Below are positions 47,481 to 58,947 of a stretch of DNA of 64,000 nucleotides, piece after piece. How positions within the stretch are numbered: the stretch's first letter is position 1; every line of letters starts with the position of its first letter. Origin of the DNA: Ailanthus altissimus (Eukaryota > Streptophyta > Magnoliopsida > Sapindales > Simaroubaceae); NCBI GenBank assembly GCA_946807835.1, contig CAMPEX010000001.1, positions 5,657,001-5,721,000 on the forward strand, in the 5' to 3' direction. The notes below the pieces were generated by a model. The model made no database searches. It worked only from the letters and a program-made list of their open reading frames with translations, and was not told where the DNA came from. The position numbers and the translations under genes were made by a program.

Positions 47481-48816
47481 CTTCTCACCAGTAGCAATGC
47501 TTAAGTCAATTCAAATTTTACTAGAAATTGTTGCATATTATGACTATAAAATTTGGTAAATTGATGTAAAAACGGCGTTCTTAAATGGATATCTTGAAGA
47601 AAAAAATCTATATAGAACAACCTGAAGGTTTTACATCTAGCCAAACTTTTGGTTTAGTATGCAAACTGAAGAAGTCTATTTATGAACTTAAGCAGGCTTC
47701 TCGAAGTTAGAATCTTCATTTTGATGAAGTAATCAGAGGGTCTGGTTTCATCAAGAACGAAGAAGAATCATGTGTGTATAAAAAGAGTAGTGGAAGATGG
47801 TAGTCTTCTTGGTTCTTTATGTTGATGACATACTCATTATTGAAAATGATATTGGTATGTTATAGTCAGTTAAAAGCTACTTTAGTAAGAATTTCTCCAT
47901 GAAGGATTTGGGAGAGGCTTCATATATACTCGGTATAAAGCTTTATAGAGATAGAGCTATGAGACTTATAGGATTCTCTCAATCATCGTACATAGATAAT
48001 ATCTTGGAAATGTATAATTTTAGTAACTGTAAGATAGTTAATATACCTTTTAGACATAACGTTCATCTTTAAAGGAAAATATGTCCTTAAAGTGAAGATG
48101 AAAAGGTTAAAATGTCTAACATATCATATGCATCAATTGTTGGAAGCTTGATGTATGCTATAATGTGTACGAGACCTGACATTAGTATAGTTGTAAGTGT
48201 TACAAGCCGGTATCAATTTGATCCAAGAGAAGGCCATTGAATGGTTGTGAAACATGTCCTTAAATATCTTAAATGTACTAAGGATAAGTTTCTGATATAT
48301 AGAGAAAATGATTTACAAGTGAGAGGATACACATATTCATACTTCCAGTCTGATCTAGATGATAGAAAGTCTACATCTAGATATGTATTCATTCTCAACG
48401 GTGCTACAGTTAGTTGAAAGAGCAACAAACAATCGTCTACAGCTGATTCCACGACAAAGGCAGAATATATTGCAACTTCAGAAGCAGCAAAACAAGTAGT
48501 GTGAATACGCAAATTTATCGCTAAACTTGGAATAGTTCCAAGTGTAATAGATTCTATACCATTATTTTACGACAACAACGGAGTCATTGCACAAGCTAAA
48601 AAGCCTAGAGCACACCAAAAGTCTAAGCATATGGAAAGAAAATACCATATTATTAGAGAAATTTTGGCTAAGGGAGATGTAATAGTTTATAGAGTAGATT
48701 TTATAAATAATGTAGCAACACACTCACTAAAGTTTTAACTCCAAAAGTATTTAAAAGACATGTAGAGTCAATAGGCATTAGATACCATTGTGAATGGCAT
48801 TAAACCAAGTAGGGGT
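47481..48816 (+). pseudogene. Copia pol remnant: RT and RNase H (copy E)
   Basis: It starts in mid-RT with FSPVAMLKSIQILLEI (47482 onward). Next come the DVKTAFLNGYLEE block, CKLKKSIYELKQASR (47660-47705), the catalytic YVDD at 47818-47829, and FSMKDLGEASYILGIKLYRD. RNase H has SIVGSLMYAIMCTRPDIS (48135-48190), STADSTTKAEYIATSEAAK (48437-48495) and the final YDNNGVIAQAKKPRAHQKSKH segment. A few stops and frameshifts are present, but it is the best-preserved coding region among the retroelements here. A degenerate polypurine tract (AAGTAGGGGT) precedes the LTR. Confidence 0.88.
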
Positions 48817-50940
48817 TATTAAGATTTGTGCTTGCGTGTCATCCCCTTTATATATAAATATTTGTTTAATATTTATACTAGTATTATCATTTCATTAAAT
48901 CGATAATTATATTTTATATATGGTAAGATGCTTATAACATTTCAGACATTGTATGATTTGAAAGAGTTCAGATCTGGTCTAAATGAGTTTAGATCAGTAC
49001 TAAGAATTAGCAACGCTGAGAGTTATAAATGCTAAGAGTTGACACTAATAAGAGTTATCAGGTTTTAAGAGTCAACGATATCTAAAGATTTAGAGCCTTA
49101 TCTGAAATTAGACAAATACCTGAGAATATATTAGTTATGACGTAGTTGCAAAGGTTGCAAATAATGCTAAAAAATGTCATTATACAAATATGCTCTCAAA
49201 TATTATATTCCTGATCTATCTTTACTGATGTTGATCTGTTAGTGAATACCTTAATAAATATATAGATCAGTGTATATCTATATCTGGATGGTCTAGATGG
49301 TTAGTCTTAGCAAACTATAAGTTTAGCGGAAGCTCGTATAGAGAGACAGGTATTTAGTAAGGACTGAATACTGAACAGACTTACAAAGATCTCTAATAAA
49401 CATCCCATAAAGCCGTCATTAGAAGGTCTTTCGAGTTAAGTAGTATTCATGGTCCTTTGACCTGAGTGCCACGTTGAGCTTGTGAGTGATCCACCATACT
49501 TTGGTTCCACATATGTCAGAAACTTTTCATGATCTAACCACTGGGTGTCGCTAGGTATAATCTGATGATCATGGAGTCCGATGTGCATAAATATGGGATC
49601 CATCAGCTTATTTTGGTGAGTAATATATCATAATGCTCTAAGATTGTATTTTAGAAAGTTTTATGGCAATATACAGCAATTCTCGAGAAAAGAGTTTAAC
49701 CATAAGGATAAATAATATCACAAATGTGTTTGAAAATATTATTTATTGAAATACAATTCTAGATTTAAGATTTCGGTTTAGCATATAGAGATTTGACGGT
49801 GTTGATATATATATCTGCTCTACCCAAATATAAATAACAAAGGGATTATACGAATATGTTATAACCTCAACTTGTATAGTCTAATATGTCGCTTTGTAAT
49901 ATCCGTAATGTATTTGTGGGGGATCGTTCACAGAAGTATGCAAGAGTTCTATATGACAATTTGGGCGTGGACGTAGAGAGTCTCACAATATGAAGTGTAT
50001 TCGTGCACTAGGGCAGCATTATAGATTGAACAGTTCCATCTTAGAAATTCCAACAAATCAAAAGTATATTTTAGGGTTCCTCGGGTTATACACTTGTTTA
50101 GACATAAATGTTAAGTACATCATTTAATTAGTTTGCAAGAGTTATTAACTAATTAAATGTTGACAAGTGACACAATTTTGTTCTATGAATTGTTTCACCA
50201 TAAATTCACCCATTAACCATATTAGTAAAATCAAATAAAGTAAAAATTAATTATTCAAATTTTTTTTGAATAATTGAATAAATATTATTTAAATAAAGAA
50301 TAATATTTATTTACTTATTTATTATTTTAGTTTAGGTGGGAGACATATACCTAATCAGGTATAATTGCCACCAAATATTATTTTTTTAGTTTAATGGCTA
50401 ATTAATCAATTTTGAGAGCACTTGTGAAGTGTTTAACACACTTAAATATTATTTTGAATAATTGATTAACAAAATGGTGGAAAAAAAACGTGCATGGTGA
50501 GAGAAATTGGAAGTGAGTTTGATTTTGAGAGTTTTGTTTTTAAAAATTAGGGTGTGAGAAAAACTAGAGAAAAGAAAATTAAATTTCTATTATTTTTCTT
50601 TTAAGAAATAAAAATCTTGTTGCTAAATATTCAATTGCTGCTATTCTAGTTTCACAATCCCACCGGATTGTTATGAATTAAAATTAAATAATAGTGCACT
50701 TTAAGGTGAGCTTAAAGTTGGAGATAGGAAGAATCCGAAATTAAAATCTTTACCGAAGATTATCAAAAATATGTTTCTATAATTTTAAGTTATTAATAAT
50801 TTACATGTGTATATGTTGATTATATGCTTAATTCTATTGCAAAATTCGTATATATAATATATGTATTTAATTTTTTCAACATGTACATAATCATATACAT
50901 ATACTTTAAAACACTTTAACACAATCATATAGTTAAACAT
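48817..50940 (+). mobile_element. 3' LTR of copia copy E
   Basis: It aligns with copy D from its first base: TATTAAGATTTGTGCTTGCG against TGTTGGGATTTGTGCTTACG. The terminal motif is decayed. Homology fades beyond about 50700 and the right end near 50940 is uncertain; the family landmark TTCCGCTGCGC was not found, so the last few hundred bases may be deleted. Confidence 0.75.
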
Positions 50941-53020
50941 TAGGGATTGTTGAGTGTAATTATGTGTGATTATGATATGAGGTTTACAAGAAGATTTTGG
51001 GCGAAATTGTTTAGACTCGTGGGGTTGACACTTCACTTTTGCACCAACTTTTCACAAATGGATGGATAGACGGAGCAGGTGAATACACTTTAGAAGTTGT
51101 ACTTATGGCACTTTACAAGCGCAAATAGCAAGATTGAGCTAAACTACTCATCAACATGACACAATTCTCATATAATTTGTAGTAGAGTGAATCTAGCAAC
51201 TGAAGCCTATACAAATTAACTACTGGCCGGCAACTCCCTACACCCACGCACTAGTACCAGCTATACGGGAGAAATGTGATTTTGAAAAAGTTCGTCACAC
51301 TAAGAAATTCCTATTTCTTGTAAGATTGCCAACCAATAAAGAAATCCTCGTAAGAATGAGAATTTCTTTCCATTCCACCCTCCTTCCCATCCAACCAAAC
51401 ATCACCTAAATATATACATGAAAACAAAAAGATATTGTTTAAATTACCAGAACTATTTGCGTACGTTAAGTGTTTAGATTTCAAAACACCTATTATTTTA
51501 GTTTCTTATAAATTGATTGGAGGCAAAAAGATACCATACTAGTAAAAAAATAAGCATCTATTAATACTGCACATATAAACTCTTTATACAAAATTCTATA
51601 TACAAACTAATATGGCATGCATTAATTAGATAAAAGTGAAAGTTAATAAAGTAAATTAAAACAAATCATGTAGATTAATGCTAAAGATAATTTGTATATA
51701 AAATTTGGATTTTCCATTTAAATTAGTTTTCCAGATGTAGTCAGCTTTGAAGGATGAAAATGAATGGTTTTCTTCCTTTCGTTAGAAGATAGAAGATACG
51801 AGTTAGTTGTGTTTTGGTGCTCTCGATTGCTATTATCCGTATAGATTGAAGGTGCAAATGTTTTTTCCACTAGCAACTACGGAGATATCATAAAATGCCA
51901 TTTTATTTTTAAGTTTCTTTTTTGTATCAACAGACTTTTTAGTGAGAGTTCTATTGGAACCCAACTCTATAAAAAATATCTCCGTAAACATCTAATCTAT
52001 TTTCAAATAATAGAAGAAGTTTTATCTCATCTTTGCACATTGAGGAATTGAACCTTTGTGTCGTGAAAAGGAAGGAAGGAAGGAAGGTGATTTACCACTC
52101 CAACCATTGAGATCTTATACACTTGGAGGTCGAAATTAAATAGCACCACTCGAAAACAAAAGAAAAAGAACTTTTAAAAAGGAAACCTAACGCCACCTGC
52201 GACCATTAAGGCTTTAACAACTCAGCTGATTCGATCCCATAAGAAATCAGATGGGATTTCTTCTCCGCTAAAATGACTAATATCCTTAATAGCAATATGA
52301 ACAAAGTGAACATGATGCAAAAAGGTGTCAATAGTGCACAGCGGCCCGCCTTCACCATGGTTCAGACACGTACTTTTAAAACCATACTTTTTAAGTGGTC
52401 AAAAAGCACTTTGAGAAGTCCTGTTTGGCAAGGATACTATACAAATTATGGCCACTTGGAAGTGAGAGGAAACGCTCATAAGGCATAACAAGCAAAAGAT
52501 AGGATAAAGATAAGCTAATTAATGGGCATGTATTTAACATACATATAATGTCCACAGCTTCCATGCACAGTCTTCATGGTGCATAGGTCAAGCAGTAAGA
52601 TTTCCCACAATGTTTGACTTGGTGCACAACACAGTAAAAAGTAAATACAAAAAAAAGAACCATAAACGGCCCTGAGAAAACAAACCGATATTAAAAAATA
52701 GGGGGACGTACCGGATTTGATAAACAATTTTTAAATGATATCAGAAACCTGTTGATACATCTGAAATTGTTATGAGATACCAAAATTGGGAGCTCGCCAA
52801 ATATTTTGGTTAGGCATTGCAAAGGGCTAGAAAAAAACGTGTAGCCCTCCCTTATACTCACTCATAAACCTGATTGACCCTACTAGTGGCCACATTGTCT
52901 TTAGTGTAGAACCCCCATACTACACCAGCACCCATAGTAACGTCCACTTTATGTATTGTGAAGAGACCCCGACCTTGGTCTCAACTTAGTTAAACTGTGG
53001 CCAGGTTTTGCTGGAAGACA
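50941..53020. other. Intergenic region downstream of the carrier gene
   Basis: No gene recognised. Around 51300-51415 the sequence ends CCAACCAAACATCACCTAA, the reverse complement of the GGTGATGTTTGGTTGG end found in common plant MITEs, and similar to the element end at 14062. A GGAA microsatellite lies at 52070-52087. An open frame at 52273-52488 has no family resemblance and lies over a stretch (GTTTGGCAAGG) that also looks MITE-like. The 3' UTR of the carrier gene must occupy the right-hand end. Confidence 0.5.
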
Positions 53021-56000
53021 TCATACAAAACGCTGCTCAGCCAGCAGTACGTCCTTCCAAGCTTCATAAAATGTCCAGGTTATGCCAGAGGAAGGCATCA
53101 CTTTTAAACAGCTTGCGCCCCATCCTCTGTAAAGGCCCATCAAACCATCCTCCCGGATGACCTCTGAAAGTGCTGCTGCCATATGAGGTGGACATTTTCC
53201 CTGCAAAGCTCCTACCATCAGCCGCTTTCTAGCAACCTCAAGGGGAAAGCTGATGGTGCTAGCTGTTAAACCTGGACAATCAATGTGTAAATGGAACTCC
53301 AATTAGCTGAGAGTATGACACTACAATAATATCAACAATCATCATACAAAATAGGAACCCATTTAACCATTTAGGCTTCAACATCAGATAACAGCTTGTT
53401 GATCCAACTACAATATTCATTTTTGGCAGGTAAGAAAATAAGAAATTTCTGATTGCTCAACCAATATGGAGATATGGTTTCAGATTATTGAGTAGACTGG
53501 ACAACCGTCCATGCTATAATTTGAATGTTTTTTATTTTCCCTTTTTCATCCAAAATTTGTATGTGCAAATTTATACACAAATAGAAGTAAGGTTTCCATT
53601 TTCCCCATGTCAGCCATGGAGATAGCAAATATATTTGAATGACTACGTGCGGTACATTGGTCCCCTAGAGTTCACATGGAATGTCATATCTCCTTTTAAA
53701 CAAAACACATGCCAGCCACATCTTGCACCAAAATGAGGATCAACTAGAAAGAACAGATAAACAATTCACAATTCCATAAAGAAGGCCACTCTCCAGGATG
53801 CATGTTCTTATATTCTCATGAACAGATAGAAAAGTGAATTCTCCGAAGTTTCAATAACATCATTCATTAGAAGGTGCCTTATAGGAAACCAAGGCTCCTC
53901 AATCCTACTCAAGTCAGAATCAATAACATTTTGGAACATAATTGTGGTAACTGGATGAAGAAAAAGGGGTAAACTTTACAGTCTGTCAAAATGAAATGAG
54001 TGACAATTAATTTGATATAGAGAAACCAAGAATTATGCATATGAATTAGCTGAACTTAGCCAAGTTTCTAACCTGCGAGAGCTCCAAGTGCAAGCATCTC
54101 TGGCCGGTTTAGTGACTTCTTATTCTTTGCTTGGCAGTATGATTTTTTAATTGTATCATACATGAAATAGTAACATGTACTGTATGGGAGCATACCAATC
54201 AGAGTAGGTGAAATGCCAGCATAAAAAGCACCAATCCCACCATCCTTATAAATCTTACTGATTGCAATGCTTAAACTAGGGTACACATCACTACTTACAG
54301 TCAACCGATCCTGCAGGAAGTTAGAAGGAAACCTTCACTTTCATAACAAAAGTACAAATAAGAGGTAGTCATTAGTGTTTAGGTCAAAGCGAAAAATATT
54401 GTTTCCTTTCAATAAAGTAGGAAAACAGTGCTTGTAAGACCTTCAAAACTTCAAGAGGATGGCATGCGAGTGTGCTAACAACTCCAGCAGCTGCCCCAGC
54501 CACAGCAACAGGAGAAATCCAGGAAAGAGAAAAGCTCAAACTGAGAGGACCAATTTGCACTTTTGGGCATTCATTTTTACTCCATTTTTCTTGTGCTGTC
54601 GTCATAGCACGCTTGACACACTCAAATGTTCCAAGCTCAATTGCCTGGGTAGGGATTATTCGGAGCATATTGATTCCATTGCCAGCCCATAGTCCTTGCC
54701 AACCCTGCTGGTCAATGACCTCCATGAAACTACCTGAAATACTTTTGGACCCAACACCAACCACCATTCTTGTCCTGCATATTTCACACGCTGAGTATCA
54801 GCAACGCATAGCAATTTCCATTAGCTAGCTATCACATAATACGTAACCACCAGAAGAAATTCAAATGTCTGAAGATCCACTAACACAAATCAAATCCTCG
54901 AAACTTTCAGCGTGAACGAAGGAATCTTGGGAACCTTTTAACTTTTTTTGATTAATTTGCTCTGTTTAATGACAGCAAATTATTTGTAAGCAAGTTGGTT
55001 GGCTTACAGATAATTCTTTGTTTAAAGAATTCATACAAAACTTGATACCAACCAGAACACTACCAAGTTTATCAACTAACAGAGTTTAACTATTATTTTG
55101 AACTCTCCCTAATACAACACACATCAAAATCCCTTTGAATCAACTAAGGTTGAACAAAATCAGAAATCTTTTGCCAACTACTGACATTAAGCAACATCTC
55201 CTGAAACTCCATAAAATTTTTCATATTTTGTATTAAGATGTATTTAAACAACAGCAACTATACATAAATGAGCACATCTTCACTTACAGATTTAATCCAT
55301 CTGAAAAATAATATGAATTATAAACATCTGTGAAAGGAAATCAAATTGAGCAGTTTGAAGGAGAAAGGAAATTTTTGATAAACCAATAAAAAAAGGTAAA
55401 ACAACAGAAACCAAACCTGATGGTTTCAAGAGGAGCAAGAATAGCTTTAGTCATAGCCCCTGCCAGAGCCCCACTAAGAAACTCCCCAACTTCTCTGGTC
55501 TTCAAGACATCCTGAATTACAGCAAAGCATGTTTTTCTGTTACCAACAAGAAAAGAACATGTTTCGCTCGTTGACAATGACTCAATATATTACTAAAGCT
55601 AGAACAACCAACACTGAGGCTTTCTGCTTATTAAATGCCACTAGTGCCAGGACTTAAACAAGGTTACCAATCAAATTTAGCTTACTTGCCGTAACGCTTT
55701 TCATCCCTGCAACAGAAGAACTTGATATGTAATACAAAATGGACGGGAAAAAAGAAAGGATGTTCTGGTTTTATAAAAGAATAAAAAGAAGAAATAGCTT
55801 GACTTGACTTTACCTTACTTTTCCTAGCAATTAAACATAAAGGCAAGGGGAATGCCAATGAAGAAAATCTAATACAGTAGGTAAATGATCCACACACAAA
55901 GAAAAGCAACAAATTGACAGTGATCACTACAAGAATCATGAAATCTACACAAATATATTCACTCAAGTGAAACCAATTTAACCATTTCTCATAATTCAAG

Positions 56001-56672
56001 TTTCAATATAAAAATTCTAACATGGTTTCAAAAGAAAATTTTCAGAAATGAAAGTTATTTGCTGGGAGTCCTTGTCGACTGCAAAAGTTCACATTTTATT
56101 AAAATCCAGACCAACTCTAACCAAGAAATGCTAAAAGACAACCAGCTTTGAATTTCCTCCAGAAGTTGGTATGTTTTCCCTGAATTTTCTTGACAACCAA
56201 ACAGAACAGACTAAGAAAAAAATTCATTAAAATTCAAAAACATAAGTAATTAACTCACTGTCATGGCAAGTTACAGAACAAGAACGTAGTCCCAGATCTC
56301 AAAATTTTTCATTTTTCCATAAATTTCTAACGTGGGTTCTCTTTTATTATCAAGCATGAAACTCAAACTACTCTCCTTTTTTTTGTTTAATTTTCCCTCC
56401 ATTGCTCAGCATAAAAATACCAACCAAACACACCCAAATAATTTAATTAAAAAAACATAAAAATACATTAGAAACTAATAAAAGAAACTTACTTGAAGGG
56501 CAGCCCTGAAATTAGGGAGCTGTAACCGAATCTCAAAAGGAGAAGAAACAAAAACAGGAACAGGAACATCTTTCTCAATCTCAAGCTCTTTAGGCAGCAT
56601 CATTACACTGTATATGTCACCAAAAACCCCAGCTCTGTACTTCTTCTTCTGAGTCTGTGTTTCAAAATCCAT
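53021..56672 (-). CDS. BTL1: Mitochondrial carrier, BT1-like (BTL) adenine nucleotide transporter, 5 exons
   Basis: Exons from 5' to 3' (minus strand) are 56493-56672, 55417-55511, 54441-54774, 54073-54310 and 53021-53271. They total 1098 nt and 365 residues, all with GT-AG introns and TGA stop at 53021. The protein has the three-repeat mitochondrial carrier architecture with signature motifs PLETIR (87-92), PLEVLK (198-203) and PLEVAR (292-297), each followed by the usual conserved continuation. Late conserved text is GLYRGWGASCLKVMPSSGITW. Family knowledge: these inner-membrane carriers have six helices and exchange small solutes; the BT1 branch moves adenine nucleotides. A short N-terminus without the long BT1 plastid extension, a KPxE-like start (MLPKELEIEKDVP) and total length fit the BTL1 subgroup. 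Substrate is inferred from family only. The pyrimidine-rich 5' leader lies just above 56672. Confidence 0.9.
53272..54072 (-). other. Intron 4 of the carrier gene
   Basis: 801-bp GT-AG intron between exons 4 and 5, starting GTTAGAAAC and ending TGTCCAG on the minus strand. Nothing else is recognisable. Confidence 0.75.
54775..55416 (-). other. Intron 2 of the carrier gene
   Basis: 642-bp intron starting GTTTGG and ending ATATGCAG on the minus strand. It splits the arginine codon of the first signature motif (PLETI|R). No other feature seen. Confidence 0.75.
55512..56492 (-). other. Intron 1 of the carrier gene
   Basis: 981-bp intron starting GTAAGT and ending AATTCAG on the minus strand. 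The open frame 55682-55999 inside it is not supported by any family resemblance. Confidence 0.75.
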
Positions 56673-58098
56673 TTCTTTATTATTCAGTTTTCACTTTCTC
56701 TCCCAAAAACAAAAAATAATTAAAACCAAAACTTTCACACAAAATATATTTCAAAAAGTGAAATTTGGCCATTTATATAAACAAATAGAAATGAGAAAAG
56801 CAAGAATTTGAGAATTGAAATTGACTTGCCTGACATGGGGATTTTTGGGACATTGACAAAAAATTTGAGAGATTTTTTTTGTTTGATTTTTTATTTTTTT
56901 TGGTGGGGTTTTATTTATGTAAATGGGTTTGGATTTGGTTAGGGTTTCAGATTTTTGTTTTTGAAGTGCTAAAGTTGGGCGCTTTTTTTGGTTGCCGTCT
57001 GTGTCTAGGACCCTCCGCCACCGCGCAGGACTCCTTGTTTCTGCTTTGATGCTTCCTCTTTTGCTTTCTTATATAAATATTTTTTGAAAAAATACATTTA
57101 GATGCAAATATATTTACATATTTTTTACAAGTATTTCTTTTATCTTGTCAAAAAAAAATTTATTAATATTTAATAATATCATAAAGTGTCGATTAAGTGC
57201 TGCATTTCAATTTTTTTTAATTAAAAATTTTGTATTTTCCATTTCTTGCTAAAAAATAAGTATAATTTTTCTATAAAAAAATCCTTTGTTTGTTTTGTTC
57301 TAAATGTTACAAGATAAGTACATAAAAACATATATTGATCATTTTTATGTGTTTTGTGATAAGATTAAAGTTACTTAAGATATCCTAACATTTTCGGTAT
57401 GTTTAGTTTTGAGAAGATTTTGTTGCCACAATACTGATTGTTTTTATGAAGATAGTTATAAAGTTTTTATTTTTCTTATTTGTAATTTGCCAACAAAGAG
57501 AATTCAATAATATGCTTGCTTGGCATCATAAGAGCATTTTGAATATGGTAAACACACATGCGATACATCAATATAATACCAAATTTATATCTAAGGATAC
57601 TAATTATTTATTCACAAACTAATATGATATGAAAGTAACCAAAATATTAATAAATAAATTAAAGATCTACTATATTGTACAGAGAGAGTACGATAAAGTG
57701 AACGAAGTTGCTAGCTATTTAGTGTTCAATTTTACAAAAAAAATTAAAATTAAATTTTTTAAACTAAAATCAAAATATAATTTTTTTATGAGCGACTTTA
57801 CTTAATTGATCAATATTTTATATATATATATATGCTTAGTAGGATTCGACAATGAATTTGAGTTAATGATCGAAAAATTTTCTTTTCTCGATCTTGATTT
57901 GCGTAGAAAGGTCAAGAATGATGATGTTACTTAAATCGAAAAGACCCAAATTTACGCCGGTGTCATAAAATTACTTAGTTTAGAAAATATATGATTAGGT
58001 ACCATAGAAGTAGGCCCGACAAAAACCTTGTATAGCTTCTTCTATTTCTCGATAAAGAGAAATATAACCAACGGTGGTTCGAATGTATATAGAAAGAA
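56673..58098. other. Upstream region of the carrier gene and AT-rich flank
   Basis: The first 350 bases upstream of the ATG contain the carrier promoter and 5' UTR; no TATA box is convincing. From about 57060 the DNA is AT-rich and featureless. The last part, about 57985-58098, may be further plastid-derived sequence adjoining the rrn23 piece (it reads FYGT-like coding text on the minus strand), but I could not assign it. Confidence 0.5.
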
Positions 58099-58455
58099 TC
58101 CTTGCTGATTCACACGGGATTCCACGTGCTCCATGTTACTCGGGTCAGAGCATAAGTTAGTGATGCTTTCGGCTACTGGACTCTCGCCATCTAGGGTGCA
58201 GCACTCCACCGCTTCACCTAGCAGTACGATGCTTGTATTACTCTCCCACAACCCCATTTTCACGGTTTAGGCTGCTCCTATTTCGCTCACCGCTACTACG
58301 GGAATCGCTTTTGCTTTCTTTTCCTCTGGTTACTAAGATGTTTCAGTTCGCCAGGTTGTCTCTTGCCTGCCCATGGATTCAGCAGCAGTTTGAAAGGTTG
58401 ACCTATTCAGGAATCTCCGGATCTACGCTTATTTTCAACTCCCCGAAGCATTTCA
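58099..58455 (-). pseudogene. rrn23: Plastid 23S rRNA fragment in nuclear DNA
   Basis: The minus strand is the 5' portion of plastid 23S rRNA. Landmarks are GAAATGCTTCGGGGAGTTG at its start (near 58440), GAACTGAAACATCTTAGTA in the middle, and GGTTGTGGGAGAG followed by CGTGTGAATCAGCAAGGA at the end. It starts well inside the gene and stops at 58099, so it is only part of the roughly 2.8-kb rRNA. A few base changes from typical plastid sequence show it has aged in the nucleus. It is directly joined to rpoC2, which lies elsewhere in a plastome. Confidence 0.88.
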
Positions 58456-58456
58456 G

Positions 58457-58907
58457 ACCCCGGAGAGCGACTTTTGCTAAAACTCGAGCGGTTTCTTGAA
58501 AACTTACTTCGGATATAAAACTTTGAGTATTCAAAGATGCTCGCGTTATTCCCAATAAGGTAGCTCGATAACAGATCACTTCTTCCAAAGCACGCCCCGT
58601 TCGTTCTGCTCGTAACAATCCAATCAATTCGCCGGGTAAAAAAAACATTAGACATTCCATCTTCTGAAACCAAGACTTTTGATGTTATTTGACGTACAAT
58701 AATTTCTATATGCCGATTATGTATCTGCACCCCTTGGGATCGATAAACTTTTTGGATCTTATTAATCAAAGAGATACGACTTTGCACTATAGTTAGCTCA
58801 ACACCAATCAAGAATCCCCAAAGAATTCTGAGAATTCTTGTTATACGCATGTTCCAACCCTCAACTTGCTTTTTTAGGTTCATCGATATTGAATCAATCG
58901 AACGTAC

Positions 58908-58911
<4 letters not shown>
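58457..58911 (-). pseudogene. rpoC2: Plastid rpoC2 fragment in nuclear DNA
   Basis: The minus strand encodes a C-terminal portion of the plastid RNA polymerase beta'' subunit: [18 protein letters not shown], then [56 protein letters not shown], then, after a +1 shift in a poly(A/T) run near 58640, [19 protein letters not shown] and [19 protein letters not shown]. The shift and truncation make it non-functional. It ends LAKVALRG at the junction with rrn23. Confidence 0.92.

Positions 58912-58912
<1 letters not shown>

Positions 58913-58944
<32 letters not shown>
58913..58944. repeat. (AT)n microsatellite beside the plastid insertion
   Basis: About 16 AT units immediately follow the rpoC2 fragment. 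It abuts the insertion border. Confidence 0.95.

Positions 58945-58947
<3 letters not shown>

Noticed and set aside
52273..52488. Plus-strand open frame of 71 residues
   Set aside because: No family resemblance, no splice context, and it overlaps MITE-like sequence.
58233..58499. Plus-strand open frame over the plastid insertion
   Set aside because: It is antisense to the 23S rRNA fragment.
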